DNA from: Carya illinoinensis
Lineage: Eukaryota; Streptophyta; Magnoliopsida; Fagales; Juglandaceae
Reading direction: 5' to 3'
NCBI RefSeq assembly: GCF_018687715.1
Contig: NC_056762.1
Span: 28,375,864 to 28,439,863 of the forward strand
DNA length: 64,000 bases
This document shows positions 1 through 10,557 of the stretch, in pieces; position 1 is the first letter of the stretch; every line of letters begins with the position of its first letter. A model generated the notes under the pieces. That model did no database searches. It saw only the letters and a program-made list of their open reading frames with translations, and had not been told where the DNA came from. The translations under genes were made by a program, and so were the position numbers.

Positions 1-732
1 GTATACAATGAGCTAAGAAAAAAAAATTGAAATTGTGATAGATGAGCACAATTAAAAAGGTGGTCAATTTTCTTTCTTGTCAAATTTGTAAATAAAACCT
101 CTGATTGTAAAGATCATTAATAATATTTAAATAACTCAGTTTACACCCAGCCACTGCCATAACGCTACTTTATATAACCTTCCTCCATTATTGAACTAGT
201 TATGTGTGTGTATGTGTGTGATCATCTGAAAATTTTCTTTTCTATGTTGCTTCACATTTATTGTACTTGTACGATCTGCATGAAAGTTACTAAAAATCAT
301 GTAATATGCCAAGCACATATTATTGATAGACAAACCCACCTCTTTGATACAGATCTCAAACTATGCAATTATTCTGCCTACATACGAGGTTCATTGTCGT
401 GATTATAAAATGCTTCAAAACATTTGTTTATCACAAAATTGTTAACTTTGGTATCAAATATTTTCACTATCACTTATGATTCTCATTTAGATCACCCATA
501 TCATCGAGTTAATCATCATCAAGTTTAATTGATGCATTTCAAATGGAATCACTAGCCTGTTAATGTGGTTTGAAAGCACCATCAAATACTTCCCAAACTA
601 ACAAAAGTCTTGGAAGGAAATTTTAAGCCTGCCCAAAGTATAACACGGTAAAACAAAATTCTTTTTTGTCATATTTTGTATTGCATTTGAATTTTTCATA
701 TTTAACATTTGAAATTTTTGAATTGTATACAG
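1..732. other. AT-rich sequence without a recognisable gene
   Basis: I see no supported coding region here. There is a short TG-rich run near 200-220 and otherwise AT-rich sequence. The only functional hint is at the right end, where an 'ag' splice-acceptor-like site (731-732) precedes the exon-like segment that follows. I looked for the Cys-rich first half of a GRF zinc finger upstream and did not find it. Confidence 0.5.
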
Positions 733-1017
733 ATGAAAGCAAGATATCAATTCTTCATATGGGCAGTTATGCTTCAACTGGTAGAAAAGAAAATTCTGCC
801 ACAAGAGAATGCACTTCAGAAGAGGAATGATGATTTAATATTGCGTGAGTATAAAGTTCAAAAAAAGAAAGATAAACTAATTGAGAGAGAGAATGTTGTT
901 CACAAGCAAGAGGATGAAGTTCGAAAGCGGATTGTAGAGAATAGATGTGCACGTATATTATTGTGTATGTACTGGGTGTTATCAATTGTAATTGTTTTTA
1001 GTTGGTTTGGACTATAG
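733..1017 (+). pseudogene. GRF-type zinc-finger-like protein, isolated C-terminal exon
   Basis: The open segment runs from an ATG directly after an acceptor-like 'ag' to a TAG, 94 residues. It begins with RYQFFIWA, which resembles the last strand of a GRF zinc finger (Cys-x-Phe-Phe-x-Trp). A highly charged Lys/Glu-rich helical region follows (about residues 15-65, probable coiled coil), then one hydrophobic C-terminal segment (LLCMYWVLSIVIVFSWFGL). Zinc finger followed by coiled coil and a terminal membrane segment is the usual order in small plant GRF-domain proteins, which are often multiplied near Mutator-like elements. The first exon with the other zinc ligands is not seen, so I treat this as a broken copy. 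A very short membrane-anchored protein is the alternative. Confidence 0.4.
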
Positions 1018-1999
1018 ATGTATCGTGTTACTGTTAATTGTAAATGGACGATACGGACTATGTTTATGACGTATATTGCTAATTTGATTATGTGATTGTG
1101 GTCCATTAATATTCTTCAGTTTCTAGTAATACATGTATATAGGATTTTAGTGGGACAAGAGGTATCCACAGCCAATGGTTCCAGTTTGTATTGTTACAAT
1201 TTTTGAAGCTCTTATTACTGGAGTAAGCGAAGACTATGCTCATTATAAATATGCTTGGTCATTTATGGAGTTCTAACTCCTTGAGAAGAACTAAACTATA
1301 TATATCCAACAATCTAAAAAGAAACATAAAAATGCAACATTACATAATAAACTTCATTTTGTTCACATTTTCTCTAGAACTAGATAAAGATTGAGGAGAC
1401 ATAAAAACGAAGTTCTAAAACATCATCAAGAAAGGAGTCTACTCAAAAAGCTAAATCCAAGAAGATCATGGTTCCTAATAAACCCATGGAAAAGGAAAAT
1501 TGAAGAAGTAGCAAAAGAACTCCTTAGATGCTAACTAAAAGCTAATTTCAAGATGGTGATTTAAGTGCCAACTCTCAAACTTTAAGTCCCTCTTCTAAAC
1601 ATTGGTAAAAACAATAGCTTGAGTAGCATCCACATTGCACATGGTTCTTACATTTCACACTACCTGCTAATTGTGCAATAGCAGTCAAAATGCAGTTTAC
1701 TAAACTAATAACACAAGCATGAGAACAAATTGCACAAGAATAAAGAATTGCATAACATTTCCAAAAAATAGATAATAAACCACAGTGACGTGTCTTTCTG
1801 ACCACTCCTCGCAAGATGAGTTCTATATAGCTTCTCAGTTCTATAAAATAGATATTACAAATCACAACTAGTTACAACTTGCAAATTACGTTCTTTACAA
1901 CAAATTCTACACTTTACATTAAAGAGTCTCACACCCCCACAACATATTTCATCACAAAGCCTCATAGCCAAAACAAAATATTAAGTTACAACCACATCC
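1018..1999. other. Intergenic sequence between the GRF-like exon and the FRS fossil
   Basis: AT-rich and without convincing coding potential. It lies between the 3' ends of the plus-strand GRF-like exon and the minus-strand FRS pseudogene, so it may contain former 3' untranslated sequence. A minus-strand stretch near 1575-1700 is open and Cys-containing but matches no family I know. Confidence 0.4.
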
Positions 2000-4254
2000 T
2001 CACACCTCCTTATTACCCGATGATGTTAGTTGTGTGATAGCATTACATTGTATTCCAACATAAAAATTGTCAACATTAGCACCAAGTTGAGCTTCCAAGA
2101 CCTCACCATGCCATGATTCATCATCAAATATTTTTTTGCAAGTCTAAATTTCAAAACAAAACAAAAATACACATCCATTAGAAAGGAATGTGCATACAAT
2201 CCAATATATATAGAATTAATAAAAAAAAATTTACTACATGTTTCTTCTTTCTCTTGGTTGCAGTTTTCTCCATAGTTAGAACCTTTCTTTTTGTTGGGGG
2301 CCTCCTTTTCCCTCAGACAACATGGGGGCTTAATATTTTTTTACACTTGTCCATGACCACATTCTCTTTGACCTTGGTTGAACTAGAATCAAGTATTAAT
2401 CCTTCAAACTCATCCAAAAGGCAGAAGAATTCATTGACATGGTCATCACTTAGGGATATAGGGGTCTCTAATTTCAGATATCTTTTCACCAACATAAGTA
2501 TGTATCTTGTCTTTAAGTCATTCCTTCATTGATCCAAGACATACTTCTCTGGCAACAGATGAATATTCTTCATCCACAAACCTTTAAATGCATGCCTACA
2601 AAGAATCCTCCTCTTCTTAAACAACACACACGTCATTGAACTTCACATTCCTCCTCGTTATAGTAAACTGAGTATTGGACGGTTTTGACATGGTCATCAG
2701 TGAAAATCCCATCCAAAACATTGAAGGTGGAAATGCAATCCAGCTCGCTGATAAGTATGCAATTATATAAAATCATCCTCTAGACATCTCTTTGGACCTC
2801 TTTAAACTTCACATTTGTATACAACGCTTGAAACTGCTTCTCAATGTGGAATGGGGATACACATGAGATGGTTTGGTTGCATAATTTGAAATCAGTTGTC
2901 ATATTGACCCCCACCTTCTTCCTCAGAGCATTGTCAAATTGATTGATAAATTCCTTTACCAGAATGCACAAAGCCATCAAAGAAATCATTCATGCTTTCA
3001 AACTGTTGTATATTACTCATACCAGTCCAAAATATACTATTCAAGTAAATTAGTATCCAGAATGACCTCTCACTGTGAAACCTTTGCAGCCATGCATGAT
3101 AACCAAGGTCATACTTCTAAATTAGTTTCTTCCACTTGTCCTCAAATTCTACGCAAGTCTGTGAATCATATATAGGGCACTCTAAATAGAAGTCTTCACC
3201 CTTGTATTGAATTAGGAGTGGGATCCTAATTTCTCGAGAAGTCTTAAATCCAAAGACAATATTTATGGTGACTGTATGGGAATACCAATACAATAACACT
3301 CTTCATTGCTCGGTCTTATTCAATTATGATTGCTTTTAGGGCCCTACCATTCATGCACTGCAACCATGTTCAGAACAATCATACAAAAGTACTTGTGTCC
3401 TCTCATGAAATCAAGCCAGCCCTTAATAGAATGGACTGCTCATGATGGTTTACCCCCAACAAAGGGAGCAAAACGCATACTGTATTTATTTGTTAGGTAT
3501 GTTATATCGAAGGTGATAACATCTCAAAAATACTCATATGCCACTCTATTACATGCATTAGCCCAGAATACATTTCTAAGTCTCAACTCATCATCCACAT
3601 CCATCACATAAATAAAACCATCATTCATCTCCTTCATCCTCTCAAAGTAGTCACTAAGTGCTTTGTCACCTCCTTTACCTAGCCTTAAGTGTGTTGCTTT
3701 GTCAATAAAATTCTAATAATCTTTCTCTTGAAATTCAACATTCTCGAAACCCCTCTTGCATCAACAAGTGCACCAGAATTTTTGTTCATTTGAATACCTT
3801 CTCTGCCATTCAAATCAAGCATCTTTTGACTGTATTTATCTAGACAATTGTGAGATCTAAAAAATCTAGACTTTTGTGGGATGACTATGATTATGAGCTA
3901 TCTCAATAGTGGTCAAAACCCATACACCCTTCACCAAGTGAGCATTTACCTTTGCCTTTCAATCCATATTAATTGTTGGTCATGGCCTTGAGATATGACC
4001 ATGGCTAGGATGGTACTTGCCACCACGCACACACCCAATTGTCAAATACTCCGCACTCTCATCTGCCTCTCTCTTCGTCCTTGGTGTGATAATACCAAAA
4101 CTCTATTGCTTGTCATATCACTTATAATAGGCTAGAAACTTTTTATCAGTGGCAAACTCCATACCAGGTTTTGGCTCCTCAACTTGTTCATCATCATTTG
4201 ATACTTCATTAGTCACCTCGGTCTCTGTCTCTTTATTTAGATCCGATAAAGTTT
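2000..4254 (-). pseudogene. FAR1-RELATED SEQUENCE (FRS5-like) transcription factor, decayed
   Basis: Reading the minus strand in pieces gives an FRS protein in the correct order. From an acceptor-like site at 4254: an acidic leader, then the FAR1 N-terminal domain (EPKPGMEFATDKKF, near 4170-4130). A basic stretch (RTKREADES) and CVRGGKYHP follow. The MULE transposase core reads FGDVITFDITYLTNKY (about 3520), GVNHHEQSILL, DRAMKSV and HHKYCLWI, then CVEFEDKWKKLI and ESMNDFFDGFVHSGKG. The SWIM zinc finger reads ILCRHAFKG (about 2590). A tail with GRPPTKRK-like sequence (about 2300) is followed by a probable intron and a last exon ending in TGA at 2000-2002. Known FRS proteins are Mutator-transposase-derived DNA-binding regulators in phytochrome A signalling. 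Here many in-frame stops and frame changes interrupt every domain, so no protein can be made. Confidence 0.85.
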
Positions 4255-4430
4255 CTGAAAATGAAAAATGTATGGTTGGGATTAACATTTATATTATATA
4301 CATTGGATGTTTACTTATCAGGTTAAAAGTGTAATACCAATAGTCATATGACAGTTTTGATCAGTCGTGTGTGATGTACCTCTAAAATTCTTTTCACTTT
4401 CGGTTCTAAATGGCATAGATTATGATTCAC

Positions 4431-4826
4431 TTGCTAGTTGGGGGTTCTTTTTAGATCTTCTCAACTCCTTTGGAGTAGGGCATCGATGGAGGTTGTAATT
4501 AGGCATAGTGTTAAAACGACTCAAATGCACATAAGAAAAAAAAAATTGAAGTTTAAAAGAAATATACTTGGATCATATGTTGAACTCGTCCCAACTCCTC
4601 TGCATTACTTGATGGAGGGTAAAGTATCGTTGGTCCAAAAGGTGGCATTAATGGAGGTTGTAACTAGGCATGGTGTTAGAACAACTTAAATGTACATTTG
4701 AAAAAAAAAAATTAAAAGCTTAAAAGGAATCTACCTGGCTACTGAAGCATATGTATATGGTTTTGGATATGTATTTGGAGGCATCATAAATGGCAGGTAG
4801 TACGAATAATTTGAACCATAATATTC
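4431..4826 (-). pseudogene. Pro/Tyr-rich exon-like segments upstream of the FRS fossil
   Basis: Three minus-strand segments are bounded by AG acceptors and GT donors: about 4826-4735, 4684-4568 and 4519-4431. The first is open in one frame and Pro/Tyr-rich (YYLPFMMPPNTYPKPYTYAS). The second and third are diverged copies of each other including their intronic poly-T tracts, so one looks like a duplicated exon. They lie just upstream of the FRS core on the same strand and may be its 5' exons; that link is inference. Both copies contain stops in the Pro-rich frame. The locus upstream of these exons is where the Athila element inserted. Confidence 0.4.
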
Positions 4827-5029
4827 CTATAATACACAACTAAAAACACATTAACTAAATAGAAATATAGGACACAACGACATTTCCAAATGACCAATGT
4901 GTATAATACCTAAGTCAATGAAATCAATGTAGAAGGCCTGAGTAGCCTTTCATCTTCCTTTTTGTCCATCACATTATTTCAATTGAGTTTTGAGAATAAT
5001 GTTACTAAACAAAAAGGCATAAATCATTT

Positions 5030-6954
5030 TGATGAAGTGATAAAACTACATAATTAAGTTACTTAAGTGAATAAATTGTTTAACCAAAAATGATTTAAGT
5101 ACTTAATTATATAGTATATCATGATACTTGAGACCATTGATAAATTTTAATATTTTTTTGTGCTTAAAAAGATTTATAACACAATTGTTTCACATCAAAA
5201 TAAATATTTTAATTTTACTCTTTCCATATGATGTTTATACACTGCAGGACATTTTGACAAGTCATAAACAAATGCAAAAGGGGCTGCAAGTTGCAAGCTA
5301 CAGCAGAGCAGCGCAGCTCATGACAATCACGCTGGATTTCGTTGGAAAGCAGGAGCACGTTGCAGGAGAGAGGGCAGCTTCATCAGTTGTTTTTCTCAGC
5401 TTTACTTATTTTATTTTTTTCATTCCAGACAGTTTGGTTTTTCAATAGCTTTTGGCATGTGAATTGCTTTTTGGTTCCAGACCAAGCACTAGTAGTAGAG
5501 TAGCTTCTTGCATTTTATTTTCATAGCTTTACTTTCTTTCTTTTTCTATTCTTCCAGACAGAGCTTTACTTTCGTTTAGACCCTTAGACGGCTGCTTTGT
5601 TTTTTTGCAGACATTATTTTTACTTTGCCTTTTCGTTGGAGACCTGGAGCGGGTGAATATATTTTTTTTCTTCTTGTTGTTTAGTTTTCGTTCATAGGAG
5701 TAGGTAGCAGCAGAGTTGTTAATTCCTTTCTTTCATTTCAGACACTAGGCAGCTGGAGAATTTATTGTTTTTGTTTTCTTTTCATTTTACCTTTCGTTCC
5801 AGACTTTGGGCGGCTGGAGAATTTATTTTACTTTTTTTTCCTTGCTTCACTTGGTTGATCTTCTTTCGTTTTCGGAACTTACTTTTCATTTGGAGTAGTT
5901 TCGGTAGTACTTCGTAGTCTTTATCTTTTTGCTTCTTCAGAGATTTGAGGCGGCAGTTTTTCTGGGATTTTATTCTTCTTTTCATTTGAGATGCAGGCGG
6001 CTGGTATTTATTTTACATTACTCACTCTGTTTTCGGGAGAGACCTTCGGACAGCACAGTAGAGTTTTAGTTTTATTTTCTTTTTGCTCGTTTTACTGAAG
6101 GCGGCTGGGTTTTGGCTCTTATTTTCACTTTGTCTCTTTTGTTCGGCAGCAGGAGCAGCGTTTCCTTCATTAGATAGTTTTTAGTTTTATTTATTTATTT
6201 AGTTTTGATTTGTTTTATGTCTTTGAGCTTTGACCGTTTGAACTGCTGGGTATTTTATAAACCATCTATTTTGCATTCTAAGATTTATTCTATGTTGGTA
6301 TTTTCTTTAATTTTTAATATGACTTTACTTAGATTAATCTTTGCTGTTAAAATTATCATGTGTAGCTATTTTCTTTAGCTTGGGTTGTGAAATGAGACTT
6401 GATTTATTTTGGGATCCTAGTTTAATGCAATATTTTATTGTTGAATGTTGATTTCACTACGTTACTAGTTGGATTTAAATTGAAAATAGATTGTGGCTCT
6501 TGCTCTTATTTTGTTGTTGACGTAAGGCACAACAAAAGCTTGAAAATTATCAAGGCTTCTCTCGATTGATTGTTAATATGTGTTTGGCTAGTAAAATAGA
6601 AAATCCCTTAGAAAAATATTGCAAAACTTGAGTATAACTTTTTATCTTCCGATTATCAATGCCTTGATTGGGTTGTTAATTGAGAAAATTATCTAGAATC
6701 CAAAATAAAGAGAGTCTCAAACCAAACCCAAGAGTTTGTTAATTTGCCTTTTTGATTCGAAACTCTAATTTCAACTTCGATTTTTTTTGCATTGCATTTT
6801 AATTTTATTTTCATCTCTCATAACCGACACATTTGTTACTCAAAAATCTCATATACGCTTTGATAACCCTTTGTCCCTATGGAATACGATCCTGGATTTA
6901 TCCTTGATACAACTTGACACTTCTACACTTGGAAGCACATTCGAGATCGAGTCA
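5030..6954 (+). repeat. Athila 5' LTR
   Basis: This 1,925-bp terminal repeat is nearly identical to 15847-17776. It is T-rich, with repeated short Trp/Gln-like motifs around 'ggcggctgg' and long pyrimidine stretches on the plus strand. It begins TGATGAAGTGATAAAAC and ends GAGATCGAGTCA. The 5-bp CATTT before it repeats after the right LTR. As in other LTR elements it should hold the promoter and polyadenylation signals; I did not assign a transcription start. Confidence 0.95.
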
Positions 6955-6960
6955 AGTTTT

Positions 6961-6978
6961 TGGCACCGTTGTCGGGGA
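6961..6978 (+). other. Primer-binding site, tRNA-Asp type
   Basis: TGGCACCGTTGTCGGGGA lies six bases inside the 5' LTR. It is complementary to the 3' end of plant tRNA-Asp(GTC) apart from two positions, where the canonical site has G and C. A tRNA-Asp primer is typical of the Athila lineage. The two differences are transitions (G to A and C to T), as expected after methylcytosine decay. Confidence 0.8.
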
Positions 6979-7122
6979 CAACTGGTGCTTATTAGAACAT
7001 TCCTCTACTGCTGAGAGGACGTTTGTGGAGCTATGAACATTTTCACAGCCTGGGTGACATCTAATTTTTTTCCCTTCTCTCTGTTTATTTTTTATGGTCT
7101 TTGATTATCTGCTCTTGTTTAT

Positions 7123-7408
7123 ATGACTGGTTGGACTAGAGACCATACATCTCGACTGTTTATGACAAAATCATTGACATCTTTTAACTCTACATCATCT
7201 TCTGTTGAATCATCATCAGACACTGATAGCATCATGGCTGAAAATGATCATCATGATAGGGAAGTGGAGAATCCAAACAGGACACTTAGAGAATATCATT
7301 AGCCTGCTAGGACTAGCACACCTTCTTGCATCATTTTACCTATTAATGCAAATGCTTTTAATTTCAAACCCAGGATGATTCCATTATTACCACACTTTCA
7401 TGGTATGG
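7123..7408 (+). pseudogene. Athila gag, 5' part before the nested LTR
   Basis: An ATG at 7123 opens a frame with a Ser-rich start, an acidic stretch and then INANAFNFKP, typical of the region before the gag capsid domain of plant Ty3/Gypsy elements. A TAG at 7300-7302 interrupts it where relatives usually have glutamine, so CAG to TAG is the likely change. The frame stops at 7408, where a solo LTR is inserted, and resumes at 9485 in the same phase. Gag forms the particle shell in the cytoplasm; this copy cannot be made. Confidence 0.8.
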
Positions 7409-9479
7409 TGTGATGACCCGCTTTTGAGTGTATTTTCGCTGACATAATTGTTTTTATTTTAATTAATATTTTAGTTATTTATTTTATTTTATTTGCGTTT
7501 TAAAATTGTTTTAAATTTAATTGATGTTGTGTTTATTTCTTTTAGTTGTTTTGTGGGTTTTAATCTCTTTTTGGCGGTTTAGTTTTGTTTCCCGGAATGA
7601 GGATTGGACCTGATCTTTTCCCTACATCTCTTTTCCTTTTTCTCTTCTTTTTCCTTTTTCTTTTTTTTTCTTTTTCCTTCTTTCTTTTTCCTTTCTTTTC
7701 TTTTTTCTTTCTTTTCTTTTTTCTTTTTCCTCTCCCCGCGTCGAGCACCCCCCCAGTTTCTCTCTCTTCTCTCTCCCTCACGTCGGAACTTCTCTCCCCC
7801 GGCTTACCGCTGTCTAGCCACCGTGTGGCTCACCGCCGGTACCATTCTCTTCGTCTCCCTCCGGCGCACCACCCCACCGATTTCCACCCCCATCCGGCCG
7901 ACCGTTTGGCCGGAAAAGCTCTCCAAAGGCTGCACGGATTTTGCTCCGATCCGCCGCCGTCGCTCCACCTCCGGCCACCATTTCTTCACCACTTCATCAC
8001 CGGTCCCTTGCCGTCCTAACTCACCTATTTCCGGCCTCCAACGACCACCGGAACAGCTCCTACGAGCTAGCTTTCCTTTTTGGAAAATCCGGCCTCTTTC
8101 TGGCGATTCCGCCGCCACCCATGGCCAACCACCACTTCCAATAGCTTCACAATCATCCCTAGACCATTCCCTATCAATCCCAAGCCCTAGTTTGTCCCCG
8201 TTCAAGAGTGGATTTTTCACAACCCACAGCCACAGTGAATTTTCACTGTGACGTTGCTTTTTCGCCGCCGTTTGCAACGCCTCGTGTTTTCTAAAATTAC
8301 CATATAGCGCTGTAAGTATTTTCCAAACCCTATTTTCAGATTTAAACATATATTGCTCTTTCAATTATTTAAACTGCTGGTTGGTTGATTCCGGACTGAG
8401 TCCGAGGAGTTCGGGGGTCGGATGGATGGAGGACGGAGTCGCTTGTTTTATTGTTTTATGTTGTTGGATTATTTTATTATGCATTGTTATGGCATTACAT
8501 GGTGCATGCACGTGTGTTTTTGTTTATGTGTGAAAAGCCTGTGTATTGGCGTAAGTGGTTTTACGGGTGCGTGTGTATCACGACCCCAAGCCGGGATGGG
8601 GTATTATCCCGGTGGAGCTCCTCTGGTCACTCGGGAGCGGAATAAACTGAGTGATGCCCCCTGAGTTGTCGCTAGACGATGGGAGCGGGGGCTAGGGGTT
8701 GCTTGGCTACGAACGCGCCGGGCGCGGAACCGGGCATCGCTCTACGCACCGACTCCGTGGCCCTTCGCTGGTGAGGGCTAGAGGATGCTTGGCTACGAAC
8801 GTGCGGGGCACGGAACTGGGCATCACTCGTTAGGTGTCACATGCGTGGTGGTACTCTGCGGTGTGGCACTGGAGCCAGGGTGTGTGGATGACCCCTAGGG
8901 GAGGTCATGGTGCATACGGATAATAATTGGATAATGGTTTGAGTCGGTTAAAGGCCAAATGTGACTTTTGGCGTGTTTTTCGGAAAGGATGTGTTTTTGG
9001 GCCAAATGGGTTTTTGGCGTGTGTGGAAAACTGTGTCTTTGGGTTTTGTGTATTGGGCATGGTTCATGCATATTGTTTGAGTTCTATATGTGTTTTTATC
9101 TGGTAGTGTTTGGATTTTACTTACCTGCGGTACCATTTTTGGTTCCGTAGCTTTTGGTGCAGAGTTAGAGGACGAAGAGGAGGAGGCTGAGCCCGAGGAT
9201 GCGGCTCCGCCGGGTTGCTGATGTTATGTTTTATATTTGTTTAAAACTGTATTTGTGTTTTTGTAATATTTTATTTATGTATGTTTTAAACAGCTTGTAT
9301 TACGTTAAGAAAAATTCTGGTACTTAGTTATGACTTTCGTTATCCGCTGCGTGTTTCTTTGTACACATATGTTGCCTTGCACACACTTGGCACCCGTCGA
9401 TGGGATGGTGACCCGGGTTGTCACCATCCAGACGTCTCGATTTCCCCGTGTTCGGGCATGGGGATTTGGGGGCGTCACA
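7409..9479 (+). mobile_element. Solo LTR of a Tekay-type element nested in Athila gag
   Basis: The segment starts TGTGATGACCCGC and ends GGGGGCGTCACA, exactly like the LTRs at 18717 and 25979, and is flanked by TATGG on both sides (7404-7408 and 9480-9484). It holds the same blocks: a pyrimidine tract (about 7615-7735), a GC-rich Pro-codon-like region, the CGGAC-TGA-GTCCG hairpin, and two copies of an approximately 80-bp unit near 8690-8830. There is no internal element sequence, so it is what remains after LTR-LTR recombination. Its middle is clearly diverged from the two Tekay LTRs downstream, pointing to another subfamily or age. It also breaks the Athila gag frame. Confidence 0.95.
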
Positions 9480-9484
9480 TATGG

Positions 9485-10557
9485 AATCTGAAAACCCCTA
9501 TTTGCATATCAAAGAGTTTGAAGAAGTGAGTTCCACATTCATGGATAGAACATGCACTGATGAGGTCATAAGATTGAAATTGTTTCCATTTTCCTTAAAA
9601 GATAAGGCTAAGACATGGTTGAATTCTTTAAGACCAAGATCTATTGGGACTTGGCAAGAAATGCAAACTGAGTTTTTAAAGAAATTTTTTCCCATACATA
9701 GAACCAATGCTTTGAAAAGACAAATTATGAATTTTTGCCAAAAAGATGTGGAAACATTTTATCATTGTTGGGAACGATTCAAAAACCTTTTAAATGCATG
9801 TCCTCATCATGGATATGAGAATTGGAGGGTCATTAGTTTCTTTTATGAGGGGTTGTAACAAAAAATGAGACAATTTGTGGAAACTATGTGTAATGGAGCT
9901 TTTTTTAACAAAGAATCTGAGGAAGCTTTTGAATATTTTGATTATCTAGCTGAAAATGCACAATCATGGGATACATCTGATATTCATGATAGGTTGGAAA
10001 GTTCAAGGACAATTTCAGGGGGTGGGAAATATAATTTGAGAGAAGTAGATGATTTGAATGCTAGGTTGGCTATGATTTCTAAGAAATTAGAAACCATAGA
10101 ACTGAAGAAAGTGAATGAAGTACAAGTTGTACCTCAAATTACCTTGAGTTGTAATATTTGTGAGGGCCAAGGGCATTCAACTAATGATTGCCCAACCATT
10201 CCAGCTTTTAAAGAAGTTCTTTTGGATCAATCTAATGCTGTTAATATGGTTGCTAAATCTTTTTCAGGTCCTTATTCCAACACCTACAATTCGGGATGGA
10301 GAAATCACCCTAATTTCAGTTGGAAAGGTGATCAAGCTGCTTTACCTGCACCCAACATAGCTGGTCCTTCACAAATTGTACCCTACACTACCCCAGGAGA
10401 TTCAGGACCATCTCAATATGCCAACCACATGGTCCCAGCTCAGATAAAGAACCTTGAAGACAATTTCCAGCAATTATCCACCAACTTTCAGCAGCTGTCC
10501 ACCAATTTTCAGCAATTCATGCAAAGCCAAGCTGCTATCAACAGTCAAAATTCATAA
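9485..10557 (+). pseudogene. Athila gag, 3' part (capsid and zinc knuckle)
   Basis: It continues the gag frame after the solo LTR. The capsid domain shows FPFSLKDKAKTWLNSL, GTWQEMQTEFLKKFFP and CQKDVETFYHCWERFKNLL, a standard Retrotrans_gag pattern. A TAA at 9856-9858 interrupts it. Downstream, CNICEGQGHSTNDC is a CCHC zinc knuckle (C-x2-C-x4-H-x4-C). Repeated 'FQQLSTN' units (about 10460-10520) precede a TAA at 10555-10557. The frame continues in phase into pol, so gag and pol were probably one polyprotein with a single nonsense mutation between them. Confidence 0.85.

Noticed and set aside
2188..3611. Plus-strand open frames of 78-114 residues
   Set aside because: They are opposite-strand shadows of the FRS pseudogene.
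7585..8364. Long open frames on both strands in the solo LTR
   Set aside because: They come from C/T-rich and GC-rich LTR sequence and recur only as LTR copies. The same applies to 18831-19828 and 26096-27095.
8390..8420. 'ctgagtccgaggag' as a hammerhead ribozyme core
   Set aside because: The conserved CUGANGA and GAAA elements are absent; only a short hairpin is present.
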